Of a stretch of DNA of 52,528 nt, positions 8,097-16,843 are shown one piece after another. Position 1 is the first letter of the stretch; each line of letters begins with the position of its first letter. Below the pieces are notes generated by a model. It saw only the letters and a program-made list of their open reading frames with translations, ran no database searches and was not told the origin of the DNA. This DNA comes from Bacteriovoracales bacterium (GTDB taxonomy: Bacteria; Bdellovibrionota; Bacteriovoracia; Bacteriovoracales; Bacteriovoracaceae), in NCBI GenBank assembly GCA_028346125.1, contig JAOMEV010000017.1, positions 1 through 52,528 of the forward strand, given 5' to 3'. The translations under genes were made by a program, and so were the position numbers.

Positions 8097-8972
8097 ATGA
8101 AAATAATGGCAATTTTTCTTCTTTTATTTATGACTTTCTCAGAAGTAAGTGAGGCGAGATCCAGAAGAGGTAAATTTTTTGGAAAACGTAGTGGCCGTAG
8201 CTTTTTCAATTCCAATAAAAGGACAAACACCAATACCTTTAGAAGAAACCAAATGGGTCAGCCAAGAAGAAGCGGTGGATTTATGAAATCCATGATGGGT
8301 GCAGTTGCTGGAACGATGATTGGTGGTTTTTTGTTCAAAGCTCTTGGAATGAACCCTGGCGGCATGGGTGCAGGTGGAGGTGGAGGAATGGGCTTCATAC
8401 TACTCCTTCTTTTAATAGGGGGTGGAGTCTTTCTTTATTTTAGGTACAAAAAAAAGACTGCTTTTGCCGGCACCAATTACCAACATAGTGAACAAGGTTT
8501 TAGTGAGCAGAACACAAGTCCCTTTGAAAGTGAGCCTAGTAATTACGGGGAAGAAAATAATTTGGATATTGAGCAGGGCCCTCAATTTATAAGTGATAGA
8601 AACAAAGATTTTTTCTCAATTCAACATGCCTGGTCCAAAAAGAATCTGGATGGGGTTAAGGATAAAATGACCACAGAAGTTTACTCAGAATTTATGAATG
8701 AAATTGGCGAGATGAACAGCAAGGGGCATACATCGACATTAGAAAACCTAATGGTCAATAAAACTGAAGTTACTTCTAGCTGGGAAGAAAATTCAACAAA
8801 ATATATAACCTTAAAATTTGATGTTTCCCTGATTGAGTACGAAGCTGATAAAAATGGAAATATTATTTCCGGCAACAAAGATGGCTACACAGACATCACT
8901 GAGCTTTGGACATTTGCCCAAGAAGGTCTGGGGAAAGATTGGAAAGTGAGTGGTGTTGAAACCCCCGCATGA
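8097..8972 (+). CDS. Tim44-like domain protein, membrane-anchored
   Basis: 291 residues. Residues 1-20 form a signal peptide. A basic, Ser/Arg-rich stretch follows to about 60, then the typical glycine-rich AVAGTMIGGFLFKALGM segment (about 69-87), a hydrophobic helix (about 97-115, GFILLLLLIGGGVFLYF) and a C-terminal Tim44-like fold (about 160-290) that starts FFSIQHAWSKKNLDGVKD. This order is that of bacterial proteins annotated Tim44 domain-containing, whose role is unknown. An AAGGACG ribosome site precedes the ATG. The gene stands alone and is followed by several hairpins. Confidence 0.88.
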   Translation: MKIMAIFLLLFMTFSEVSEARSRRGKFFGKRSGRSFFNSNKRTNTNTFRRNQMGQPRRSGGFMKSMMGAVAGTMIGGFLFKALGMNPGGMGAGGGGGMGFILLLLLIGGGVFLYFRYKKKTAFAGTNYQHSEQGFSEQNTSPFESEPSNYGEENNLDIEQGPQFISDRNKDFFSIQHAWSKKNLDGVKDKMTTEVYSEFMNEIGEMNSKGHTSTLENLMVNKTEVTSSWEENSTKYITLKFDVSLIEYEADKNGNIISGNKDGYTDITELWTFAQEGLGKDWKVSGVETPA

Positions 8973-8983
8973 AGGTCAATTAA

Positions 8984-9115
8984 TGGGTTAGGATCCTCCT
9001 GACCCTTACTTTCGGTGTCTTGATTCACATCACGTGAATCGGTCTGCGACACTCACTTCTTCTCACCATACTTATATCAATAAAAAAGTCCCTAATTTTC
9101 AAAAATCAGGGGCTT
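8984..9115 (+). terminator. Hairpin cluster downstream of the Tim44-like gene
   Basis: Three stems occur in a row: GGGTTAGGATCCTCCTGACC (8984-9004), GATTCACATCACGTGAATC (9021-9039) and AAGTCCCTAATTTT pairing with AAAATCAGGGGCTT (9086-9115). The last is followed by AAATTATTTTTAAA and is the best terminator candidate. The rest of 9116-9341 shows no gene. Confidence 0.5.
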
Positions 9116-9341
9116 AAATTATTTTTAAACTTATTTGCCACAGGACTTAATAGAACTTAAAGGTTTTGAGGGTTACTATCGCCTTAGAAATTTAAATCAG
9201 TTACGGGGCACTACTTTTGGTCATTTTTTATTATTACAACTCATTAAAGAAACCTAAAAGTGATTTTACTTTTTTACTAGTAGCAAGAAAGCATTGGCCT
9301 GAATAACCGATGTAAAATGTGGCCGGACATAAATTCTACAG

Positions 9342-9767
9342 TTAGGCCTCCCAAAGAGCGATCTGTCCCTTCGCCCCCACAACAACATCTTTTAAATCTA
9401 TATTCATGAAGATGTCCTCTCTAGACCTTCTATAAGCAAGATTTAGGGGGTCAACTTTGACATTATCCAAGCGCTTTCGCTTAAACTCGGCCAAAGTTAA
9501 ACCTTCCAACTTCATTCTATGATTTCTGTAAGCCCCCCCATATTCAGACTCACTTGTAGCGAGTGTTTCTGCAAAATCAATGATTCTGCGAATACCTACA
9601 ACAATACTTTTGGCCGCATTGAATATATCTGATACTTTTCGGCCTTTTGTTCATAGTCAAAAGGAAGACATTAAACCCTCTTCTGAGAAAACCTCTTGCT
9701 ACCATTTTTTCCAGAGGGGTCACCTCCATGATAGAAGGAATGAGGATAATAAGGGGTATTTTTGAAA
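9342..9767 (-). pseudogene. Decayed alpha/beta-hydrolase
   Basis: Two minus-strand frames carry pieces that fit one hydrolase. The first piece has KIPLIILIPSIMEVTPLEKM and ARGFLRRGFNVFLLTMNKRP, like the first two strands of an alpha/beta hydrolase. After a frame change the second piece has IRRIIDFAETL, DPLNLAYRRSREDIFM and DVVVGAKGQIALWEA, which resembles the region around the acid residue. The Ser-nucleophile region between them is missing, so there is an internal deletion plus a frameshift. A signal-like stretch is found in the small frame upstream (9825-10049). Family assignment is by eye. Confidence 0.5.
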
Positions 9768-9824
9768 TACAAACTTTTTAAACTTATTTATTTTTTCAAA
9801 CTTTGTGATTAAGTGCCCTCTATT

Positions 9825-10049
9825 TTAGTCGAAATGGGACAAGAGTGAATCTTCTGCTCGAGTTGCATTAGGAAAAGTATTCATAAAAAAAAGAATAAAC
9901 GAAAATAACGTCAATTTTTTAAATGGCCCTATCAGCTCAGCATTTTTACTCTCTAAACAAAATTTATTACGATTATTTGATAGTATATCTAATAAATCCT
10001 CATAATAGAAAAAGCCGTACCTTAGTTTTTTTTCAAAGTATTTCTTCAT
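9825..10049 (-). CDS. Small hypothetical protein, perhaps the severed 5' part of the hydrolase gene
   Basis: 74 codons from an ATG preceded by AGAGAG. The second half (FKKLTLFSFILFFMNTFPNA then TRAED) looks like a signal peptide with a cleavage site. It lies just upstream of, and on the same strand as, the hydrolase remnant, so the two could be pieces of one secreted hydrolase gene. The first 40 residues have no recognised match. Confidence 0.3.
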   Translation of the reverse strand: MKKYFEKKLRYGFFYYEDLLDILSNNRNKFCLESKNAELIGPFKKLTLFSFILFFMNTFPNATRAEDSLLSHFD

Positions 10050-10146
10050 TATTTTGCACTCTCTTGTGTATTACACTAAAATACGGTCTGACTTATTGAG
10101 ATCACCTATTCTAAGTGATAGAAAAAAGGCATGGAGGTTCAACTCA

Positions 10147-10344
10147 TTATAAATTTAATGTTAATAAATCAATTAACTTTCCCTTCCCATCAAATGTTTT
10201 AAGTTCCAAGTTTTCATTAGGTATTGAAATGTAGCTATAAGTGCTTCGGAGTACTCGTTTAAAAACCATATAAGGATTTTTTCGAAAATCCAGGTGCTCT
10301 AAAACCTCCTGCGGGTCCAGGAAATGGGTAATGGATACCTTTTT
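10147..10344 (-). pseudogene. Gene remnant downstream of the second microprotein
   Basis: A start-less frame after a stop reads VSITHFLDPQEVLEHLDF, continues with YMVFKRVLRSTYSYISIPN and ends KLIDLLTLNL. The composition is convincingly protein-like. It lies only about 15 bp behind the microprotein stop and on the same strand. Family not recognised; it may be the C-terminus of a lost gene. Confidence 0.4.
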
Positions 10345-10358
10345 TTAAAACTTCTTGG

Positions 10359-10571
10359 TCAGAAATTTGAATCAATAATAGTGAGTCTGCCATCTCTGTA
10401 TGAAAAAAAGAATACACCTTCTTCAAGACCTATAGGAACCTCATCGATACTAATATGATCGCCACTTTCATTCCAAAATCTCACCCCTACACAATCATTA
10501 GTATTAAGAAGCACACCTAACATAACTTGGCGAACTCCCAGTCTATCCAGATAATTTGTAATGTATTTCAA
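10359..10571 (-). CDS. Conserved 70-residue microprotein, paralogue of the one at 4640
   Basis: It starts with TTG (10569-10571) preceded by a strong GGGGGA site. The sequence matches the 68-residue microprotein at 4640 throughout; differences are mostly conservative (ESGDHISIDEVP against ESGEHVSIDEIP, and EEGVFFFSY against EEGIFFFIY). No signal peptide or membrane helix. A full-length dispersed repeat lies 133 bp upstream. Function unknown. Confidence 0.75.
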   Translation of the reverse strand: MKYITNYLDRLGVRQVMLGVLLNTNDCVGVRFWNESGDHISIDEVPIGLEEGVFFFSYRDGRLTIIDSNF

Positions 10572-10703
10572 AACAATCCCCCTTGTTTATTATTGTACAG
10601 GGGGGCCAGAAAAAAGTAATGATTCATTTAAAATCCGTTTAAAACGCTGAGTAGTTCAAATAGGGTCCATAGTTGAGAAAAAATGAGATTTCTTGGAACA
10701 AAT

Positions 10704-10871
10704 AAGTTTAGGAAAACCAAAGCGCCTTTTTCCTTTCCTTATAGACTCATTCATCGAAATTTTTACAAAAAATATAAAACCGTAAAATAAAACTATTTAG
10801 GAGTGCCCCCATTCCACAACATGGGATCCAAGAAATCTCGCTTTTCTTTAATTAAGACGAACTTTTATTTA
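10704..10871 (+). repeat. Dispersed repeat, full long form
   Basis: Starts AAGTTTAGGAAAACCAAAGC, has ACTCATTCATCGAAATTTTT and TAGGAGTGCCCCCATTCCAC in the middle and ends TTAATTAAGACGAACTTTTA. It lies upstream of the microprotein; a truncated gene abuts its far end. Confidence 0.88.
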
Positions 10872-11106
10872 AAACGTTTTATTTCGCTTACGGAGATAAA
10901 ATAATTTATTCAGATGTCATTCATTTTAGCTTCACGAATATAGACTTTGACATTAAAAAAATTATCGGTACTCATCTCACAACTCCAGATTTTATAGCAA
11001 GGGAGGATTTTGAAGGAAAAAACTTTGAAGTTCAGTCCCTATATATTTATTGAATGAGAGCAAAACACAATTTTATGTATTTGTTTACGGACCTCACAAG
11101 AAATAA
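10871..11106 (+). pseudogene. N-terminally truncated, frameshifted gene remnant
   Basis: From the very end of the repeat a frame runs for 60 codons (KTFYFAYGDKIIYSDVIHF, then TNIDFDIKKIIGTHL) to a TGA at 11051. A one-base change of frame continues with ESKTQFYVFVYGPHKK to a TAA at 11104-11106. No start codon exists, because the 5' part is lost where the repeat begins. Not recognised. The following 11107-11293 is AT-rich and holds only the promoter region of the next gene. Confidence 0.5.
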
Positions 11107-11293
11107 AAGCCCTACGGTCAATTAAAAGATTGAGTACCCTAAAAGGTAAAGGAAAAATTAGTTTCTAAAATTGACCTTAATCAATTTAAATTTAAGCTTC
11201 ACTTATTTAAATATTATTTTAATCTTTTTTTTGATTTTTTTTTTTATAAAAATGTCGAAAATGGATTACGAGAATGCTTAATAAGGAAAAACT

Positions 11294-12328
11294 ATGAAAA
11301 TTATATTGACCCTTATGCTTTTATCTACAAGTTTCCAGGTATATTCACAAAATATAAAGAAGCGAGGTCTTTTAGTAAGTAAAGAAATGCAAAAAGATCC
11401 TAAAATGGGGTTTAAAATTGCTAACAAGTTCGTGGGTAAAATAGGTTGGTTTTATACCTATAACCACACTTTAAGTGATGAATGGATAAGTTGGGCCAAT
11501 AAAAATGGTGTTCAGTTTGTTCCCATGGTTTGGGGACGTTGGATCAAATGGGGTGATAAGAAGTGCAAACTAGGGGAAAACGGTTGTGACGGAAAAAAAC
11601 TTATAAAAATAATGAGTGGCACTCTGAAAAAGCTAAAAGGGAAGGCAAGGCCGAAATGGTTGATGGGTGCCAATGAGCCTTGGAATTCAACGCAATCAAA
11701 TTTAAATCCTTGGGAAGCAGTTGAGATTTGGAGGAAGTATTTGCAACCGGCGGCGGATAAACTGGAACTGAAATTAATGGGACCTAACGTAACCGAAAAA
11801 GACGAAGAGCTCGAGTGGATGGCCAATTTCCTAAAACGTTGTCGTGATGTTTCAAAAGATGAGACTTTTCCCTGTGACCTTGGAAAGATCAAGTCCTTCG
11901 GAATTCATACTTACAAGTGCAAAGAAACTCACTGGAATAAACATTACGGCAAAGGGGATAATATCCGGAAAACTCTTAAATTAAAAATGGGTTCTTATGG
12001 TGGGAAACCAGCTAAATGGTGGGGGCAGTATATAGGCCAGCGTAAATTTTGGGTTACGGAAACAAATTGTAATTGGGATGGTGATGCACCTTCAAGCGCG
12101 GAACAATGTAAACGGATTACCGGTAAGCGAAAGAAAAGCCATGGTATAGGCTCCATCAATCATATGATGAAAAACGATAAAATCATGGGGTTTGCTTGGT
12201 GGCATACATTTAATGGAAATAAAATTCAAAGGGCCTTAAACTCTCGCCTGAGTTATGAGGGAGGTGTTCTTAAACCTGTAGGAAGAGGGTATTTAAAACC
12301 AAATAATAAAACAAATTGTAAGTGGTAG
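11294..12328 (+). CDS. Secreted GH128-like glycoside hydrolase
   Basis: 344 residues with a signal peptide (1-18). GWFYTYNHT, FVPMVWG and LMGANEPW match the Asl1-like/GH128 beta-1,3-glucanase fold (Glyco_hydro_cc). E128 in ANEPW is the likely acid/base and E256 in FWVTETNCNW the likely nucleophile. A final GFAWWHTFNG segment also fits. Family members cut beta-1,3-glucan; whether this one does is inferred. It is Cys- and Trp-rich as usual for a secreted enzyme. AAGGA precedes the ATG. It stands alone. Confidence 0.8.
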   Translation: MKIILTLMLLSTSFQVYSQNIKKRGLLVSKEMQKDPKMGFKIANKFVGKIGWFYTYNHTLSDEWISWANKNGVQFVPMVWGRWIKWGDKKCKLGENGCDGKKLIKIMSGTLKKLKGKARPKWLMGANEPWNSTQSNLNPWEAVEIWRKYLQPAADKLELKLMGPNVTEKDEELEWMANFLKRCRDVSKDETFPCDLGKIKSFGIHTYKCKETHWNKHYGKGDNIRKTLKLKMGSYGGKPAKWWGQYIGQRKFWVTETNCNWDGDAPSSAEQCKRITGKRKKSHGIGSINHMMKNDKIMGFAWWHTFNGNKIQRALNSRLSYEGGVLKPVGRGYLKPNNKTNCKW

Positions 12329-12367
12329 ATATGTTTTAAGTTTAAAAATACCTATGGGGGAAAGAGT

Positions 12368-12564
12368 GACCGAGATGAAACCATGTCAGCTTATTACGCT
12401 GCCTTTTATCATAAGAGAGTGTTTTTGACGATTCAATTTCAAAGATATTAGGTTCTATATGACAATTTATTTTTACTAGAGATTATGAAGAAAAAGCGCT
12501 ATCGGCCTTTGGAGAAGTGAAGAATCGGCATATTATCGAAGTCATTGCTCGAAAACGAAGTTAA
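12368..12564 (+). pseudogene. Gene remnant behind the GH128-like gene
   Basis: One frame (12368-12451) reads DETMSAYYAAFYHKRVFLTI and ends at a TAG. Another (12472-12564) reads FTRDYEEKALSAFGEVKNRH and ends IIEVIARKRS. Both look like protein but neither has its own start, so this is probably a single decayed gene with a frame change near 12450-12470. Family not recognised. Confidence 0.35.
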
Positions 12565-12614
12565 TCAGGATAAGTGAAAAAACAATAACCAAAACTTCTC
12601 AGTGAAAAAAATAT

Positions 12615-13070
12615 CTAGTTTTTAAGGGCATCACGAATATCATCCCAGCCAAGTAAATCGTATTCAACTAAGCATTTTTCGCCTTTACTATAACGATTTT
12701 TTGGACATTTAACTTTACTAATACCTTTTTTTGGTGGGCAGAAAACCATGGCCTTATCGGCATGTGCCAATTTCACTTTTAACTCTTTAGCAGTTAAACC
12801 TGTTTCAGACATCATTTTTTTATAGGCGCTTTTGGCACCTCTGTAATTTCCTCCCACCAAAAGGGCCTCAAGTTGGCCATACCTTTTGAACATTCGCTTA
12901 TGGTAAAAGTAGGTAGGTTTCCAAAATTTTGGGTGTTTTACCCGATAGGCTTTCCAATGGGATGCATCTTCATAATACCGGACACAAGCTGAATAACAAG
13001 GTTTACAGCTTGCGTAGGTATTCAATGATAGCAGTGTAGAAAATATTACGACCATCAATCCCTTTAACAT
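12615..13070 (-). CDS. Secreted Cys-containing hypothetical protein
   Basis: 151 residues with a signal peptide (1-20, cut after TYAS). Cys residues follow at 22, 25, 29 and, near the C-terminus, in FCPP, VKCPK and EKCLVEY, which could form disulfides. The middle is basic and aromatic and predicted helical. AAAGGG lies in front of the ATG. A full repeat copy lies 66 bp upstream. No family recognised; the export signal is the firm part of this call. Confidence 0.65.
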   Translation of the reverse strand: MLKGLMVVIFSTLLSLNTYASCKPCYSACVRYYEDASHWKAYRVKHPKFWKPTYFYHKRMFKRYGQLEALLVGGNYRGAKSAYKKMMSETGLTAKELKVKLAHADKAMVFCPPKKGISKVKCPKNRYSKGEKCLVEYDLLGWDDIRDALKN

Positions 13071-13135
13071 AATTTACCCTTTAAACTCATAAATTTATTT
13101 ATGCTTAAAAATTCTTATCAGAAAAATAAATATAA

Positions 13136-13306
13136 AAGGCCAGGAAAAACAAAGCACGTTTTTCCTCCACCCTACACGACTCACTTATCGGCTATTTTCC
13201 AAAAAACCTGAAACAGGACAAGAAAAAATCTCAAGGCCCGACCCCATTCCACAACATACGCGCCAAGATATCTCGTTTTTCTTTGATTAAGACGAACCTC
13301 TATTAA
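13136..13306 (+). repeat. Dispersed repeat, full long form
   Basis: Runs from AAAAGGCCAGGAAAAACAAA through ACTCACTTATCGGCTATTTT, CATTCCACAACATACGCGCC and AGATATCTCG to GACGAACCTCTATTAAA. One of the most complete copies; its hairpin end faces the secreted protein gene. Confidence 0.9.
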
Positions 13307-13340
13307 ATATATGATGGTCTTTATTATGAGATTTTTATGA

Positions 13341-13511
13341 ACTTATTATTATATTCCCGATAAAGGGTTTTGTTTCGATTCAGTGAGACAATTAACTCTT
13401 TTGGTCTTAAGTAATGATGAGGAATTCAAGCTTTTATTGCAAAAATACCAAATTAAAAACATTCAAACTTATTTTAGGCGATATTTATGTCCTGGTGCGG
13501 AGTTTTCTTGA
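13341..13511 (+). pseudogene. Gene remnant before the methyltransferase
   Basis: A start-less 57-codon frame reads YYYIPDKGFCFDSVRQLTLL, then NDEEFKLLLQKYQIKN and ends at a TGA. A TGA also precedes it. The sequence looks coding but cannot be assigned. It lies 35 bp after the end of a repeat copy. Confidence 0.35.
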
Positions 13512-13645
13512 TCGTTTTTGAGAATTAAAAAACAGCTATTGTTTTCTAACCTTGATATTTTTCAGAGGCACGAAGTTATTTTTTCTTTTCACTTTCTATT
13601 TCACAACATAGATTTGGGTTTCTTTTAATTTTTCAAGGAAACTTA

Positions 13646-14266
13646 ATGCGAAATCTGACCACGATAAAAGAGGTGCATGATATTAAATATTGCACTGGGC
13701 ATCACCCTATATTGAAGGCACATTACAAGTCTGGAAAGAGACCTACAGAATTTGGGAATAAAGTTTGGGCAACATCATTAATACTTTTGGATTACCTAAA
13801 AAAGAAACCTTTTGATTTAAATGGCCTTCGAGTCCTTGAAATAGGCTGCGGTTGGGGTCTCATTGGTGTTTATCTTTCTAAATTTCACTCCTGTAAGGTC
13901 ACTTGTTCCGATCTAGATGAATTTGTCCTCCCCATTGTCCAATTTCATGCAGAATTGAATAATACTTTTGTTGAAGTAAAGAAGGCCTCTTTCAATGAAC
14001 TTTCTTTAAGCTTTTTAAAAAATTTCGACCTCATCATTGGTGCTGAGGTTTGTTATTCGGAAGAGGTTTCAAAAGATATCACTGCGCTTGTAAAAAGGTC
14101 ACACCAGGCCAAGGTAGAACGTTTTCTTATGGCCGACCCTGGAAGGCCTAATTTTTTTGAGTGTTATGATTCTTCCTTTGAGGATTGGAACTCTGAGCTT
14201 TTAAGATTACCAGGTACTATCAATGGAAAAGAAACAAAGCTTCTTTCTTTTTCCCAAATTCACTGA
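13646..14266 (+). CDS. Class I SAM-dependent methyltransferase
   Basis: 206 residues. The SAM-binding loop is VLEIGCGWGLIGVYL (63-77), followed by an acidic end of strand two (CSDLDEFVL) and a motif IV-like FDLIIGAEVCYSEE. This pattern resembles the lysine/small-protein methyltransferase-16-like and related groups, so a protein target is possible, but the substrate is not shown. CAAGGAAAC precedes the ATG. Convergent with the AstE-like gene; the 260-bp gap holds only an imperfect AT-rich hairpin near 14378-14410. Confidence 0.8.
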   Translation: MRNLTTIKEVHDIKYCTGHHPILKAHYKSGKRPTEFGNKVWATSLILLDYLKKKPFDLNGLRVLEIGCGWGLIGVYLSKFHSCKVTCSDLDEFVLPIVQFHAELNNTFVEVKKASFNELSLSFLKNFDLIIGAEVCYSEEVSKDITALVKRSHQAKVERFLMADPGRPNFFECYDSSFEDWNSELLRLPGTINGKETKLLSFSQIH

Positions 14267-14528
14267 CACAAATGAAGACAAAAAAATGAAAATGACGCTT
14301 TTTAACAAACTAATTTGGGGATATTTATTTTGATGAAGAGGTAATTTAGTTGTTGATTGATTCAACTACTGATTAAAAACGCTCTTTCTTCAATAAAGTG
14401 AGAGTTTTGGTGTTTTTATTAAAATATTCGATAAATAAAAGTTGGATGGTAAAAAAGTTAATTGGTTTTACCTAAATTTCATCTGACAAATATACTGCAT
14501 GCATTGAAGGCAGTCATTTATTTTAAAC

Positions 14529-15545
14529 TCACTCCCTATTCTTTAAATAATCTGGATCCCGGTCTAAAAGGACATAGATTGGCTCATTTTCATTTGCCTG
14601 CGTTCTTTTAAGCCCTCGAATGGCCTTTGGAAAAGCAAGAAAGCCACTCTCTTCAGCTATCCACTTTTTCCCTCCATCGTAATCACCGATGACCTCACCT
14701 TTTTTGATTTCACTAAAGTTTTCAAGGTCACTTCTTAACCAAGCATCTGGACCAGGAGGAAACATAGGTCCTCGTTTTGGGAAAAAGCTCCCTCTAAATT
14801 CTTCGGGCCTTTGCCCTAAGGTGTAATTGAGAAGTTTAAGAATCAGCTGAACACCATAATAAATTTGTTTGTAGTCGAGACTCATGGTTCCCAATTCAAC
14901 TGTTACTGCCGTACAACCACGATTCACTAAATAATGACTAAAGGGTACCCCTTTTCCTTTTTGATCATATGGTTTTTGGGGAATAATCGAAGCCTGCGGG
15001 TCTATTGCTCTAATAAGCTCAAAAGTTTTTGAGTTAAAAGTCATAGGAAAAAAAGGATGGGCACTAGGGGTTTGGGTCTGATGAAGATCAAGACTAATAT
15101 TACATTCTTTAAAGGCCTCCATCACAACTTTGGCCCGCTGAAAATCTTTTCCTTCTCCAATTACGTCACCATAGCAACGGTTGAGGTCTTTCTCAAAAAA
15201 CCTTTTGCCTAGTTTAGCCGATTCAACGCTACCTAGACCAATAACAATTTTCCCCGGTAAATTAACTAGTCCTTTATCCAATAGAGAAAGAAACTCTAGT
15301 AGAACAAAAAGTCCGCCTACTTCATTACCATGATTAAGCGCCATCAGACCGATCACTTTATCAACTGAGGTTTCCTTTGTTGGAGTCAGTTCAAAAATGT
15401 AAGGGGCCAATTCTTTAAATTTAAAACTTTCGTTATTTAATTTCGTAAAAAAACTTTTAAATTTTTCAATATTATCTTTTATAAACTCAGTGTTGCAGTC
15501 TTCGCTCACTTTAGCTTCCTTTATTAAACAGCCTAATCCTTTCAA
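14529..15545 (-). CDS. Succinylglutamate desuccinylase/aspartoacylase-family zinc hydrolase
   Basis: 338 residues; TTG start (15543-15545) behind a GGGAG site. The M14-like zinc site is visible: H72 and E75 in NHGNEVGG, and H155 in LDLHQTQTP. DLNRCYGD (120-127) gives the substrate-binding Asn/Arg and E217 in VTVELGT is the likely catalytic Glu. Family enzymes remove an acyl group from an amino acid, for instance AstE in arginine breakdown. No other arg-degradation gene is near, so I do not name it astE. A long repeat copy lies 51 bp upstream. Confidence 0.85.
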   Translation of the reverse strand: MKGLGCLIKEAKVSEDCNTEFIKDNIEKFKSFFTKLNNESFKFKELAPYIFELTPTKETSVDKVIGLMALNHGNEVGGLFVLLEFLSLLDKGLVNLPGKIVIGLGSVESAKLGKRFFEKDLNRCYGDVIGEGKDFQRAKVVMEAFKECNISLDLHQTQTPSAHPFFPMTFNSKTFELIRAIDPQASIIPQKPYDQKGKGVPFSHYLVNRGCTAVTVELGTMSLDYKQIYYGVQLILKLLNYTLGQRPEEFRGSFFPKRGPMFPPGPDAWLRSDLENFSEIKKGEVIGDYDGGKKWIAEESGFLAFPKAIRGLKRTQANENEPIYVLLDRDPDYLKNRE

Positions 15546-15595
15546 TAACTCCCATTATAAACTACTACAGAGATCTTATTGTAAAGGTCTTTTCT

Positions 15596-15759
15596 AAAGG
15601 TTAGGAAAAACAAAACACCTTTTTACCATACCATCCAACTTTCATTTATCGAATATTTTAACAATAACCTAATAGAAAGCCCTCTAAGTCCTCCCCATAT
15701 CGCAACAACAACGCAAAAATACAAAAACTTTTCTTAATTAAGACGAACTTCTATTAAGG
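15596..15759 (+). repeat. Dispersed repeat, full long form
   Basis: Starts AAGGTTAGGAAAAACAAAAC, has TTCATTTATCGAATATTTTA in the middle and ends TTAATTAAGACGAACTTCTA then TTAAGG. It lies upstream of the AstE-like gene with GGTTAGG facing the start codon. Confidence 0.9.
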
Positions 15760-15954
15760 CTCCACTAATAAGGGAAGCTTTTATTTGCATACTAAAAAAT
15801 GACCTCCATCTTCAATTTAAAGGTCTAAAGATTACCGGGAAAAGAAGAAAATTGTTTTGAAGCAGCTGGGAAAGAAAAGCATCATTTGAATTTCTTATAA
15901 CTTCGACCAGATAGAATATAAAAAACCAATGCCTTATTCTAAATCAACTCATTC

Positions 15955-16205
15955 TTAAAAAGGGAAAATGGTAACTGTTTTGTATAATTCATGGGGGGAA
16001 TCATTGTGGTTATGAATGTGAGTGTCAGAAGGGCAGATATGGCAGTTTGGGTAGACGCACAATGTATCAAACCGAACTAATTTGGCACTTTCATCCAGAA
16101 ATAATAAATATTTATGGATTGGTTGTAATCCAAAAAAAGGCTCTCCCTGGGGGAATGCTTTTTCCAGAAAGGAATACAAGCCCAAAACAATTTTTGTTTA
16201 ATCTT
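15955..16205 (-). pseudogene. Doubtful open frame or remnant between AstE-like and csp genes
   Basis: A minus-strand frame reads LYSFLEKAFPQGEPFFGLQP, then KYLLFLDESAKLVRFDTL and a Cys/His-rich part (CVYPNCHICPSDTHIH). It stays open upstream of its only TTG and lacks a ribosome site, so it is more likely a broken gene than an intact one. Family not recognised. The stretch 15760-15954 shows nothing else. Confidence 0.3.
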
Positions 16206-16241
16206 TTGGCGCTTTGTTAAAAAATAACCGCGAAGCAAGCA

Positions 16242-16275
16242 GGACAGAGAAAAAAGAGTGCTTTTTTCTCTGTCC
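16242..16275. terminator. Perfect long hairpin behind the cold-shock gene
   Basis: GGACAGAGAAAAAAG and CTTTTTTCTCTGTCC form a perfect 15-bp stem with a 4-base loop, 25 bp after the csp stop. The A/T-rich inner stem and GCAC loop on the minus strand resemble the hairpin tip of the dispersed repeat. Confidence 0.75.
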
Positions 16276-16299
16276 ATTTAGAAAAATATACTTAAATTC

Positions 16300-16494
16300 T
16301 TATATTTTCTTTACTTGAACAGCACAAGGACCTTTTTGACCTTCACCGATTTCATACTCAACTGCGTCATTTTCATTAAGCGTTCCACCTTCAACAGCTG
16401 TTGTGTGAACGAAAAGATCATTTCCTCCATTATCTGGAGCAATAAAACCAAAACCTTTAGAATCATTAAAAAACTTTACTTTACCTGTACCCAT
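16300..16494 (-). CDS. Cold-shock protein, CspA family
   Basis: 64 residues, normal for the family. It has RNP1 KGFGFIAP and RNP2 LFVHTTAV, and the start [16 protein letters not shown] is typical. It binds single-stranded RNA or DNA in the cytoplasm and acts as an RNA chaperone. GAGGA precedes the ATG. A terminator hairpin follows. A truncated repeat copy and a J-domain remnant lie upstream. Whether it is cold-induced cannot be read from the sequence. Confidence 0.95.
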   Translation of the reverse strand: MGTGKVKFFNDSKGFGFIAPDNGGNDLFVHTTAVEGGTLNENDAVEYEIGEGQKGPCAVQVKKI

Positions 16495-16587
16495 AATTTC
16501 CTCAACATCCTTAAAAAAAATATTACATAAATTTGTAACATTGACTTATATGACCATAAGATCACTTTAAGTAAAGCATAAAAATAC

Positions 16588-16652
16588 AAGTTCGCCTTAT
16601 TTAAGGAAAATCGGTTAATTTTGACATGGTTTTTGCGAATTGGGGGCCCTCA
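16588..16652 (-). repeat. Dispersed repeat, inverted 3'-end fragment
   Basis: GTTCGCCTTATTTAAGG and TTTGCGAATTGGGGGCC match the start of inverted copies at 33330 and 49214. The copy breaks off and runs into the J-domain remnant. Confidence 0.65.
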
Positions 16653-16788
16653 GAAACGATTTTCTCCTAAAGAGCAAATAAAAAAAGCCTATAATCTGGC
16701 CAGAAAGTTTCATCATGGTGTCTCGGGTAGTCATAAAAAGTTTAAACAAATTAAAGATAGTTATGAGTACCTAATGAGCAGAGATTAA
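16633..16788 (+). pseudogene. J-domain (DnaJ-like) remnant
   Basis: A start-less frame ends FSPKEQIKKAYNLARKFHH, then SGSHKKFKQIKDSYEYLMS to a TAA. The spacing fits helices II-III of a J-domain (IKKAYR..AR..HPD ... F..I..AYE.L). The invariant HPD is replaced by HHG, so it could not stimulate Hsp70. The 5' part is lost where a repeat fragment begins. Confidence 0.5.
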
Positions 16789-16843
16789 AATATGTATTGT
16801 TTGGCCCTAAAGGGGCCATTAATCATGTTTGGATTATAGAGTA

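Noticed and set aside
16077-16277. A 66-codon minus-strand frame starting inside the csp terminator hairpin
   Set aside because: Its start lies in the terminator stem and its sequence is a frame shadow of the 15955 remnant.
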